Shown piece by piece: positions 9,671 to 19,520 of a stretch of DNA of 28,152 bases. The notes under the pieces are model-generated. The model was not told where the DNA came from. It worked only from the letters and a program-made list of their open reading frames with translations, and searched no databases. Source of the DNA: Ichthyophonus hoferi (lineage: Eukaryota > Opisthokonta > Ichthyosporea > Ichthyophonida > Ichthyophonidae). Numbering within the stretch: the first letter of the stretch is position 1; each line of letters starts with the position of its first letter. The DNA lies in contig NAOQ01000789.1 of the NCBI GenBank assembly GCA_002751075.1, positions 1-28,152 of the forward strand, given 5' to 3'. The position numbers and the translations under genes were made by a program.

Positions 9671-10362
9671 CTTAGCCGCTAGTCACTGAAAAGTGATAAC
9701 GATAGGTTAGATGTGTCCTATACTTACAGGTTTTATGTTTTTGCAAGCTTTCTTTATCTGATAACTATAGAGTGCAGTTTTAGACTAAAATGAAAAAATA
9801 ATGGTATACCTGTCTCCTTCTCTAAAAAATTTTATTAGTATTGTAGCATGTTGTTAGAGAAAATGAAAATGTTTGTTCTGTAGATTAGGGTGTATAATGT
9901 ACGAGTGAAAAACTTCATTGAAGTCTGTAACGATAGCAACCACGCATTGTCCTGAATATATTAATAGGTGAATGGGAGATGTTCATGGCTGATGTTCATA
10001 GCTGATGTGGTGTGAAATTTTAAAAAAAAATTAAAAATCGGAGGAAATTTTTTCTGGAATCCTTTAGCAACGCATATAATTTATTTTTTAAAAAAATTGA
10101 TGAAAGAATAATATTTTTGATTAATTCGATTGTTTGAAGCTGAATGACTTGCATATGTTGACGGATATATTCCGATAGTCCCGGATTGATATATACATAT
10201 ATATATATTTCGATGAAAATTTCAGTTTTTGGGCTGTTTTCCAAATACATATCGATGAGATTTATTAAGATGGCCATGGATTCACAATAAAAAAACTAAA
10301 AAAGTAACTAAATAAATCACACATCTCACACGTACCAACAAGGAGGTGAGAGAGGAAAAACG
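9671..10362 (-). promoter_or_regulatory. RPS10: RPS10 5' leader: noncoding exon, intron and TOP-like start region
   Basis: On the minus strand a pyrimidine-rich stretch (CGTTTTTCCTCTCTCACC, about 10345-10362) is followed by a donor TTG|GTACGTG at 10335. The matching acceptor CTTTTCAG lies at 9686, fifteen bases before the ATG, giving a 650-bp leader intron. Ribosomal-protein mRNAs commonly begin in a 5' terminal oligopyrimidine tract, which fits. The exact start base is not determinable from sequence alone. Confidence 0.6.
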
Positions 10363-10374
10363 AAGTAATGTTAA

Positions 10375-10440
10375 ACGAACAAGTAGGCGGGCCCTCTCCG
10401 AGCTCCCGTGGTGTCGCAGTCTAAGTAAACCCTGTCACAG
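10375..10440 (-). promoter_or_regulatory. GC-rich RPS10 promoter patch
   Basis: A short GC-rich island (GGCGGGCCC and GAGCTCCCG blocks) in otherwise AT-rich DNA lies immediately upstream of the TOP-like start. It is the likely core promoter; no TATA box is evident at the expected place. Confidence 0.4.
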
Positions 10441-12009
10441 TATTACCAGATCCTGTCGCAGTATTAAACATTTTAAACATAGTTTTGACGTCCTTTACCA
10501 ATAGTATATTAGTATTTATTGATTGCTTCTTGATCGCTAGATTGTAGATTGAATTTTGAATGCATTCTTCTGGTTTAGATCTCCAATTTTTTAAAGATCG
10601 TTTTCTATTATTTGTTTCGCTTTTGTTAAATTTTACTAACTGGAATATCTATGTTTAAATTTTTTTTAAAATTAATTATGAATATTGTCCCCATATTTAT
10701 ATATATATATATATATGCGAAGTGTTGTTGAATAGTAATTTTTAAATAAAAAAATACTTAATGGGATTTTCAGACTCTATTTACCCGCTCTCTCTAACAT
10801 AGGTTCCACCAATAACCTTTCGAGTATAGTGTTATAGTATTCAGTGTAAATTATTTATTTATTGAATCCTAAATAACACTTAGGTTTTATATAGGAGTAA
10901 ATTAATTTTATACAAGAACCAATTAAAGCTTATAGTTATATTATAGCTCGAAGAAAATTTTGATCAAAATACCGACATATATAATTGTACCTCATTATAC
11001 ATAATACAGTTAGTATCAATGTAAACATTTAACTCCTTTTAAAATTGAAAAATTAAACCGGCAGATCTGCAATATGATTATCTCAAGAGATACAATATTA
11101 GGCTTCCTGTGGTATTATTATTATTATCTTATTCATTTGGACTGTATTATATAAACCTAGATAACATAGAGGTAGGTACAAACTACTTCTCACATTGATT
11201 ATATAGTAATTAGAATGTTAGACAAATGAATATTTATTTAATTTACGTATTTCTTTATATGTCTACAATCATTTAATATTATTAGCATTTACTATGATAT
11301 ATGTATTATGACAAAAATGAGTTGGCGTTAAAGCACACCTTCATTTGGTATTTCCAGTATAAAATTTATTTAAAATTTTCACCTTCATTGTTAAAAGTAC
11401 TTTTTATTATCTTGCACGAAATTCAATTAGACGGAAAGGGTATAGATAAATATAATGATTTCAGTTTATTATAATTGCAATCAATGGTTCAAATAACATG
11501 ATATAGGAATATAAATATATAGGCGTTTCATTTTGATTGATTACTACAGGATACACCAGCCAGCTGATATCTATAATAACTCAATGAGATAATAGATTTA
11601 TTATAATCTTAAATATATGCAGATACATACTGAATGACTCAATCTGTCTCTGAAAAACATACCTTTATCTTTAATTTAAATATAGCCAATCTGTTTGTGA
11701 GATTTCCATCAGGGTATTGGGTACTGGTTCAAGGAGTTTTCCAAAACAAGTTATAGTTAGAACAATGAAGGTATTTTTTATTTATTTGTGCTTTCAATAT
11801 CCTTTAGAGAGGTTGTATAGCTATCTCTATATAACCCATGACAAGAGGTCCTCTACTGAATCCCTTGGGAGCCTCACTGGGCTATCAGCCAACAACCGGT
11901 GCCCAACTAACTGTGCTGCCCTAGTGTTATCAACTTTATAGGCCTAGCCCTCAACTCCTGCTGATTTTTTTAATAGTAAAATAAAGTCCTTGCCTATCTG
12001 TACTGTGTA
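10441..12009. other. Gene-free AT-rich DNA
   Basis: No supported gene. A (TA)n run lies at about 10698-10717. An open frame at 11717-11941 has no recognised domain, lacks splice context and is not called. The part at about 11700-12010 may belong to an old LTR remnant that ends at 12111. Confidence 0.45.
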
Positions 12010-12111
12010 TTCAAAAAGGACATATTAAAATATCACCTCAGTTTGGTATACACTCTCCTTCCAAATGAATGCAAGTCACAGGGATGTTCCGATCTCTACT
12101 TCTTTTCAACA
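12010..12111 (+). repeat. Degenerate LTR fragment, related to 24264-24615
   Basis: In plus orientation it shares AGTTTGGTAT, a CAAGTCACAGG-like block and the terminal TTCTTTTCAACA with 24264-24615. It therefore also matches the reverse complement of the LTR at 480-903. It ends CAACA at 12107-12111. This is an old fossil; the left limit is uncertain. Confidence 0.5.
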
Positions 12112-12172
12112 ACTGCTAATTTAATTAATTCCTTTTGTAATACAGTAATAGGATGGCATATGATATATAATG
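12112..12172 (+). repeat. Short repeat shared with 13086-13146
   Basis: CTAATYTAATTAATTCCTT followed by a TARTRGGATG-type block occurs here and at 13086-13146 in the same orientation. Here it directly follows the LTR fragment end. It may be part of an old element. Confidence 0.4.
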
Positions 12173-13085
12173 TACGTACTATAAATACCCCTTTGCGATT
12201 AAATTTGTTAATTGAATCAACGCTAGGTGTGGATAATATTACCCAATCAGTAGTCTAATTGAATATTTAGCAAAGATTGTCAATATCGTTTGTGATAACT
12301 TGTGATAACTGTCTTTTTGTTTACGTTGGCGATGTTTAAATCGATTTAACTTTCTAGTAGAAAACTGTTCCTTATATTTTCCTCATTATTCACATCAAGC
12401 GAAGTTCTTTCTGAGTTTTATTCTGTATTACTGTTAACTAAATGAATAGATCTAGAATGCGTGTTAATGTCAGTAACATTTTGATTTATACGAAAAGGTT
12501 TGTTTCTCTCGCCCATAATAGAATACCAGAGTTTCTTCTTAATAATTTATATTTTTTATAAATCACAAAAATGAGAATATGTGTGTACATGCATATGCAT
12601 TATAAAACGTTCTATTAGAATTGTTTCAAGACATCTAACTAAGTGTATAACAAGGTAGGTCTTACTACCTGCAGTTTCCTTTAACAAGGTATTGTGCACT
12701 GGTTCTAAAAAAAAATACACACAAAAAAAAAAAGCAAACTTTATTTAGCAATATGAGTGTATTTATTGTTTTTTCCTCTAATATCATTTATATATAAGGC
12801 TTCACACAATAAAGACTCTCTTTGGTAATATAAAATTATATATTATTATACTCGGTTATAAAAAGTCATATTTTGGAATCTAATTTAGGTTCTTCATGTT
12901 TTTCATATTATGTCTCTAGTTGTTAAAAAAGTTAAAGTAGATATTCTAGATACTTTACTAGAACGCCAACCAGTTGAATCTGGTACTGCTTATTGTGATA
13001 GCAATAAACAAATATAATAAAAATAAATAAACTATAAAAGTGCAGTGAGCGCTTTGGTTTCAGCTGAGAATACATCACTATCAAT

Positions 13086-13146
13086 AGTTAAATCGCTAAT
13101 CTAATTAATTCCTTATATAATATTGTAATGGGATGATATTCTATTA
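13086..13146 (+). repeat. Short repeat shared with 12112-12172
   Basis: Second copy of the block described at 12112-12172. The DNA between them (12173-13085) and after it to about 13490 holds no recognised gene. Confidence 0.4.
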
Positions 13147-13494
13147 TCCGAATCTAAAGAATTTAAATGTTTCTAAACTCAACTGACTTGTCGGGGATTT
13201 CAATTGTTTATGGCATCCACAATCTGGTTCTTGAATATCCTCCTGAAATGTAGAAGGAAAAAGGCTTGTCTGGACAATGTGCTGAATATAGAGACAGAGA
13301 ATTGTAAGAAGACAAAAAATGTATTACTACAGACACAAAGCCACCTTAGTTTTTGAGATTACATTACTATGAAAAACAACTTAGTTACCACAATTTGATA
13401 GGAAAATACAAACACTGTGCAAAGTATCGCCTCAAGAAACGTGAAGAAAACCTTTTCTTTTTTTAAAAGCTCTAGTATTCTCAATTTTATGACA

Positions 13495-13690
13495 GTCCTT
13501 GATTCGATGCATCACATGTGTTTAGAAAGGTATAAATTAACCACAATGTAGTTCAGATCGGGCTTCTAGTTTTGTTCAAAGTATAGTCCACCACCAGATA
13601 TGTGTCATTGTCAGCATAATGGCTTAAACTTAAGACAAATTTTATTATGTTACTCTTTATTTTTCCTATTTTTACAGTTTTCGCAAAGTA
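13495..13690 (+). repeat. Dispersed repeat family 1, 3' portion
   Basis: Shares GCATCACATGTGTTTAGAA, a GGGCTTCTAGTTTTGTT-type block, an ACCAGATATGTGTCATTGTCAG-type block and the degraded 3' hairpin with the copies at 20819-21254 and 14326-15044. The left part of the family is not recognised here. Confidence 0.6.
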
Positions 13691-14325
13691 ACGAAACTAT
13701 TCTGTTTACTTTCTTTATCAAAAAGTAGCGATTTGCCTTGGAGATAGAAATCAAGAATCTAATTGGGTTGAACCTTTAATTTATTGAGTGGAAATGTAGT
13801 TAAAGTTACAGTAGGATCTGTTAGTCCTCTGAAAGAGTTGTAAAAATTAATATCTTCTGTTGGAAACAACATCTTTGCAACACTTCAATCACATATCTTT
13901 TTATTATTGCTATGATATTTTTTTAATTAATACACACAGAAATGTTTTTAATAGACTAACTTAGTAGATACAGTTGTACACAATCAATGCAATTACTCGG
14001 TACAACCAACACTAGTTTTAGTTCCAATATTTGTATTAGTTTTTGAAAATTGTAATATATATACTTTAAATTGCTTTAATATTTAATTATTTTTATTCTT
14101 GTCTGTAATCCAGAAATTACTATAGAAAACGCAAGGAATTAATTATAATCAGTCATAAACCTTTTGCAGCTTGATTATACAGTTACAATTTGATATAATG
14201 ATAATGATAATTGGTTTTAATTAATTAATGCGTTAATTTAAATTTATATGTTGATAAAGAAGCAATTATTTAATTAGTGTATAAATAGACTAGGACTCTA
14301 TAGAACTTTGTCACTCTTACTAGAC
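13691..14325. other. AT-rich DNA, nothing recognised
   Basis: No coding frame, repeat partner or structured RNA was recognised. Confidence 0.4.
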
Positions 14326-15044
14326 TTATCGGAACATGTGCAATAATTTCTTGTTTTTTTTTGGCATTGGAATAAAATATATATATTATTTATTTATTAT
14401 CCGCTATTAATTAAGCAAAAAAGATTATCTATTGATCATATATAGTAATAATTCAAACTGTCATTAATTTTTGTAAAAAAAAAACAGAGATACGTATAAG
14501 GCAGGGCCTCTAATATCCTATAACTGCAATAGCTAGAGATGAGACAGAGGTCCCAATACTTTATTTAATATTAAGCTTACAATACAACTAGAAAATAAAT
14601 CAGTTAAAACCCCAGTCCCGGAACTTATCTGAAACCTGTTTATACATCTTACTTGAGGCCAATATAAGATAAAATAATGAAAGAGTTTACCACAAATATA
14701 TTTACTGGCTGCCACAAATGGATCTTACCAAATACCAGGACAAACTATATTTGACATACAAATGGCTCTTAGGTGATGTCACTCATTTACAATGACATCA
14801 CTACTAGAAACATACCATTTATGACAATTCCTGTATAGCATATTATATTAGATGTATAGTTAGATCCGAATTCAGTCTCACTGCATCACATGTGTTTAGA
14901 ATGGTATACATCATTCTGTGTGTGGTTGAGATGGGACTTCTAGGTTTGTTTATATTATAATCCACCAGCTGACATATGCCACTGTCGGGGTAACAGCTTA
15001 AAATAAATATAGGGTATGTTACCCTGTATTTCACTGTTTCAACA
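14326..15044 (+). repeat. Dispersed repeat family 1 copy split by an insertion
   Basis: The left part (about 14326-14465) and right part (about 14832-15044) match consecutive parts of the copy at 20819-21254. About 365 bases at 14466-14831 have no counterpart in other copies. The right part includes ATCCGAATTCAGTCTCACTG, a GTGGTTGAGATGGGACTTCTAG-type block and the terminal hairpin AGGGTATGTTACCCT. It ends CAACA at 15040-15044. Confidence 0.6.
14466..14831. other. Possible insertion inside a family-1 repeat
   Basis: These bases interrupt an otherwise continuous family-1 copy. The only structure noticed is an inverted pair of TGATGTCA-like blocks near 14773-14805. No transposase or terminal repeat was identified. 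Confidence 0.35.
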
Positions 15045-15294
15045 GATTAGGTATCCCACTCTATTTCAACCATAATTGCATCATTCTGAATTTCGAAAAG
15101 AAACAGAGTTATTAATTATAAATTAAAGTAGATACTCAGTAATTTGTTTTCGATTATTTCCATGTTTTTTTTTTTTAATTTTTTTTTTTTTAATTACTAA
15201 AGCCAAAAGACACGAAAAGAAAAAAGAAACAAGTTTAGTATAGAAAGGGATCAGACTTAGTTATTGTTTATTATTATTTTTTTTATTATAAATT
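15045..15294. other. AT-rich DNA with poly(T) runs
   Basis: Contains two T-rich runs near 15166-15192 and no recognisable gene. Confidence 0.4.
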
Positions 15295-15420
15295 GATGGA
15301 AATTGATAATAAGATGATAGGATGATAGTATAATAGAATAATAAAATAAAAGTATAATAGGATGATATGATGATAAGAGAATAGGATAGCACGATGATAA
15401 GAAATAAGATTATAGAATTG
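15295..15420. repeat. Imperfect GATGATAGGATAATA-type microsatellite
   Basis: Short GATAA/GATGATA/AATAG words are repeated. A similar tract lies at 15905-16085. Open frames across both are repeat artefacts. Confidence 0.7.
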
Positions 15421-15429
15421 TTTGAAATA

Positions 15430-15560
15430 TTCACAATTGTCCCAGTCTGCACATCCCACACCACAGGCCATAGTACAAATCTGTTACAAGATTATTCAAC
15501 TCCAAATAAAGACATAGCTTTGCTGAAGTTCTGGTAACAAGCAAACCATGAAGTGATTGG
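15430..15560 (+). repeat. Dispersed repeat family 3, copy 1
   Basis: Matches 28040-28152: CACATCCCACACYAYRGGCC, a middle block ATTCAACWMMAAAT-like, and GGTAACAAGC...GATTGGT. The family type is unknown and no conserved frame was seen. Confidence 0.55.
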
Positions 15561-15904
15561 TCTGATCTTAATTGAATGAATGATGTTCTTAATTCAGATG
15601 AGATGATTTGTCAAGACCACACTGATTATTTGCGCTAATGATAATTGGTTAAAAAAAATATTATCCAAATAGAAACAAGATGCTTTACATCATCAAAATA
15701 AGATCAAACCATTCTAGTGGGCCTTATTTATCTTCCGTAAATTATATTAGTCAATATGATTTTTTATTAATATCAATACATCCTACCACATTGACACCCT
15801 CGTTGAAACCAAGGTTGAGAAAATATGAAAGAAACTAAAATAGCTAATAATAAACTCGGTTCTAAAGCCTTAAGCACATTTTTACAAAGATATAACAAAT
15901 TTGA
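15561..15904. other. No feature recognised
   Basis: AT-rich sequence between family 3 and the second GATAA-type microsatellite. No gene or repeat partner was recognised. Confidence 0.4.
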
Positions 15905-16085
15905 ACAAGGATGAGAATGATAGGATAATATTATGATAGAATGATTGTCTAATAGGATAATAGGATAATAGAATGATAATATAATAGTATAATATAAGGA
16001 TGGAATGATAAGAAAATAGGAAAACAAGATAATGGAATAATAGCATAATAGAGCAATAAGATAATATAGTAATAGTATAATAAAT
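15905..16085. repeat. Imperfect GATAATAGGATAATAG-type microsatellite
   Basis: Repeats of ATAATAG, GATAATA and AATGATA words, similar to 15295-15420. No coding meaning. Confidence 0.7.
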
Positions 16086-16124
16086 TGAAGCTACTGTAAT
16101 TAATGGAAATTACATTATAAGTGC

Positions 16125-16232
16125 TGTTGGTGCATGTGTTGTACTATAAAACGAATCCTTATCAATTTATTTGTTTATATTCCAGTATAAATAAATAAGG
16201 AGTCATTGTAACACATTAAACATGTTCCAACA
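16125..16232. repeat. Fold-back (palindromic) element made of two family-1 left ends
   Basis: It begins TGTTGGTGCATGTG and ends CATGTTCCAACA, with a TTTATTTGTTTATATTCC-like arm mirrored by ATAAATAAATAAGG. Each arm matches the left end of repeat family 1 (compare 20819 onward). It is about 108 bp and could form a long hairpin. Confidence 0.6.
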
Positions 16233-16245
16233 AATATTAAAATGC

Positions 16246-16495
16246 TGTTTATTCATTATAAGGTATTTTAAAAATATATTAAACTATTTTGGAAATCTGT
16301 TAACAAATTCCGATTTTTTTTTTTTTTGGTTTTTTATAATATGTAAACAATAAAAGTAGAAGATAAATTAATACTTTAATCCAAACCATTGATCTCCCAC
16401 ATTAATGCCTGCCACATATAACCATAGGACTTAACTAGATCATAGTTTTGCAAATTTGCCAAAACCGATATAATGTTTATTTTTAGCTGATTACG
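16246..16495. other. Flank of the transposase remnant, nothing coding
   Basis: AT-rich sequence with a T-rich run near 16314-16336. The left terminal repeat of the transposon could not be located here. Confidence 0.35.
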
Positions 16496-17384
16496 TTAAG
16501 TTGCTCTAGGTCTATTTGAATTGAGGTCAGACTGGGCTTTAGAGAAAAGGTTTTCAATTGGATTGAAGTTCAGATTATATGGTGACAGATACATTACTTC
16601 AATGCTTAAAATTAACAAATATTGCTTCACCATCGCACTTTTGTGTTTACTGCAATTATTTATGACCAGAATTAGATTTCCCTTAAAGATTCCGGTCTGA
16701 TTTCCTGCCTCTAGTTTTTTTACAAATGAGTTTAAATTATAAGCTACATTCTGTAAGACATAGTGTAGTATTCCTAACTGAGAAATCATTGCGTACAAGG
16801 ATAAATCTTTTTTTTTCATTGGCAAGAGCGTTTAAATATCACCATCACCGCATCTTGGTTTGACAGCAATTATCTGTAATTTATGGATGTATGTAAGTTG
16901 AATCCGATTTCGTCAAGATACAGATGTTTCCATTTGACTTCTGCTGCAGTTCTCTTGCAAATATTTTTCTAGCCTCCTGGTTCTGTTAGGTAAAAACAAC
17001 AAAAATTTTCATTTTTAATTTTTTTTTCTTTTTCTGCCAGACTCTTTTATTAATTGACAAATTAATGGGATCAAAAGGTGAATGTCTTCCTCTGTAAGTT
17101 TCTCCTGTATTCCCTTATGTGAGAGAGAATTGTCTTCGCTATAAAAAGAGTTAATTTTCTCCAGGATTGAACTATTATCGTTTTTTTTCTTCTTCCTTTC
17201 TTTGCAAACATTATCTCAAATGTTAACGGTGAGTTTGACAATTCTTGCTGCTTTTTTATTTTGTAAATACTCGCTTGGTTTATATATGTAATTATCGAGA
17301 TCTCCAATATGGTCTTACCTAAATTTAAAAGCCTGAGGACGTTTTCAAAATTTTCTCTTTTGATGTAGTTCTTTGCTTAGCCAT
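16496..17384 (-). pseudogene. Degenerate Tc1/IS630-like DD34E transposase
   Basis: The minus strand starts at an ATG (17382-17384) with MAKQRTTSK. A helix-turn-helix-like stretch around 17330-17240 follows in another frame (LGKTILEIS...INQASIYKI). The next recognisable part has YLDEIGFN, with the first catalytic Asp codon at 16912-16914, in yet another frame. Last comes a 109-codon open frame (16496-16825) with VINNCSKHKS and SPYNLNFNPIENLFSK. In the DDE_3 family the segment reads (V/I)(M/L)DN.S.HK, so the second catalytic Asp has become Asn. The final Glu of NPIE lies after 34 intervening residues, the Tc1-type D34E spacing. Frame changes, a stop and the lost Asp make it a dead copy. No terminal inverted repeats were recognised. 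Confidence 0.8.
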
Positions 17385-18109
17385 TTTATTTCACTTTGTT
17401 TTTTCATTTTTTCAAAATATATGCTAATTTTTCTCAACAAATTTCCAAAATCTTTTAACGTATTTTCAAAATACCCGGAAAGATGCGAGTATTAACTTAA
17501 TTGAAAATCTATAGACTAGTCATAATTGTAAGAAACTGGTAAGTATGACAACAGGTGAGCTTTAGAAAAAATGTTAAACTCATTTATATTTCTAAGTAAA
17601 CAGAAGAAAAAATGCTATTTATAATAAAAAAGTGATGTTTAGTATCGTATAATATTACATTGTACACAGCAATTGTACTGTGAAATATGGTAACTGAAAA
17701 TAAGTGCAATAATTTTAAACCAAAGATCAATCTATAATTCTTGCTTTTTATTGGAGAACATAAATATTGTAAAAATAATATTTATCCATTTCTGATACCC
17801 GATGTATGACAATTGGTTGATACACTTAAATTAATTAGCTATTATCGGAGTAGCCAACATTCCTTAGTCTATATGTTTTCACATACATACGATTTAGATG
17901 ATTTATAGCGAATCAACGTTTTGACAGGACAGGAACGTTTAAATATGGCAAGAAATTTTATTATGGAATAATTTAAGGTTTCAATGTGAGAGTACAAATG
18001 GATAACTGTTGACACCAGTGTAGTTATATATTATTTTATACAAAATTTCCTACATGATTTAGAGGTTGAACTAAAATATCTACATGCTCCTAAGCGCGCA
18101 AGTATATTG
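17385..18109. other. AT-rich DNA, no gene recognised
   Basis: May include the right flank and lost end of the transposon. No terminal inverted repeat or gene was recognised. Confidence 0.4.
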
Positions 18110-18403
18110 TGTTGGTCCATGTGTAATACGTTAGTAATTTCTTATTTATTTATATTAAAATATAACATATATTCCGTTTATTTATTATCTGCTATTAATT
18201 AAACAGTAGAAATTATCTATCAAACCTACGTAATAATGATTCAGTTTGAGATTAATTCCTACATACCAGATTGTATTAAGTATGCAGTTTGATCCAAATT
18301 CAGTCTCACAGCATCACGTGCGTTTAGAATAGTATAAATTAGCCAGTGCGTGGTTGAGATGGAGCTTCTAGTTGTGTTTATACTCCGTTTTACCGCTTCA
18401 ACA
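18110..18403 (+). repeat. Dispersed repeat family 1 copy, internally shortened
   Basis: It starts TGTTGGTCCATGTGTAATACG (first 20 bases match 20819 onward). It carries a CTATCAAACCTACGTAATAA-type block, a GTTTGATCCAAATTCAGTCTC-type block and a GAGATGGAGCTTCTAG block, and ends TTCAACA at 18397-18403. The segment before the 3' hairpin, present in the copy at 20819-21254, is absent. Confidence 0.7.
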
Positions 18404-18689
18404 ATATTATACGCTACTTATGATGTGATAGTATTGTATGACCTACAATACGCTTTTGTTTGGCTATATTTATAATGAAATGTAAAGTTTATTAGGTGAG
18501 TAATCGCTATTTAATTCACATTTTTCTTGTGTAAAAGTTCTAATTTACAAGTAAAACTATATGCCACAATCTTCTAGTCCTTTTACTATCGTCTTTTAAC
18601 AATACAATATCAGTTCGAGTCAGAAAATAAAATATAACCTACCTGAACCAGTTCAAATATAATACAACATATTAGTATAATCAAAATTT

Positions 18690-19165
18690 TACATACATAA
18701 TAACCGTAAATTTTTTTTTTTTTAAATGAAAAGTAAAAGTTTAATATCTAATTTAAAAACCACTATATATATGCTTTACAATAAATATAAGATACATTTC
18801 CATTGGAAAAAAATAGTCCGATTCGGTTTGCTCTAGATTTACTGACACGAATGTTTATTGCTTTTGGGGAGTCATGAATGCCATAAAAGATCCTATTCAA
18901 ACTGGCCTATATATAAAACTCATAATGAAATTCTCATATGAACATATATATTAAAACCAATATTAAAAAAGTAAAATTTAAATTTTTTTATTTTTAATAA
19001 AAACTTAACATCCAATTGAACAATTATTATATAAAAATATCAAGCCTAATATTAAAAAAATAAAATTTTAAATACCTTACAAATATAAACTTTACAATAA
19101 TACATCGAACCATAAAATATACTCGATTCGGTTTGATTTTCTTTGACTGACCCGAATGACCTTTC
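18690..19165. repeat. Two diverged copies of a segment upstream of the E2 gene (offset about 305-317 bp)
   Basis: CTTTACAATAAA, CGATTCGGTTTG and ACTGACACGAATG at 18773-18853 recur in the same order as CTTTACAATAAT, CGATTCGGTTTG (19124-19135) and ACTGACCCGAATG (19146-19158). Weaker similarity extends to about 18690 and 18970. The conserved words sit just upstream of the E2 start and may be regulatory, or the pair may be a simple local duplication. Confidence 0.6.
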
Positions 19166-19277
19166 CTTTTTAAGAGTGATAAAAACGAAAAAGTGTTGTC
19201 ATAATAAGAAAAAATACTTGGCGCCCTTTTCTGGAGCCTACCAATAAAAACCTTTATAGGATACAAACAACTTTACC

Positions 19278-19298
19278 ATTGCTAGGCAACAACCTAGC
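19278..19298 (+). promoter_or_regulatory. X-box-like palindrome upstream of the E2 start codon
   Basis: ATTGCTAGGCAAC (19278-19290) is one base from the GTTGCTAGGCAAC form of the RFX X-box. It overlaps a short inverted repeat GCTAGG...CCTAGC (19281-19298). It lies 15-35 bases before the ATG. Function is inferred only from motif resemblance. Confidence 0.3.
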
Positions 19299-19312
19299 GT
19301 TTACCCAATAAA

Positions 19313-19478
19313 ATGAGTGCAATTAGACGTATACATAGGGTAGGTGTTGGCGTCTGTGCGTAGATGTGTGTTGTGTGTTTGTGTATGTGTGTGTACGTAT
19401 GCATGTGTAGATGTATGTATGTATGTATGTATATATATGTACGTGCATGTATATTTATGGGTGTATTTATGTGTATGC

Positions 19479-19520
<42 letters not shown>

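Noticed and set aside
10020-10277. 85-codon minus-strand frame
   Set aside because: Lies in the RPS10 leader intron, AT-rich, with no domain or codon bias.
13170-13330. Moderately complex segment that might be an exon
   Set aside because: Frames are short, end in stops and show no recognisable protein or splice borders.
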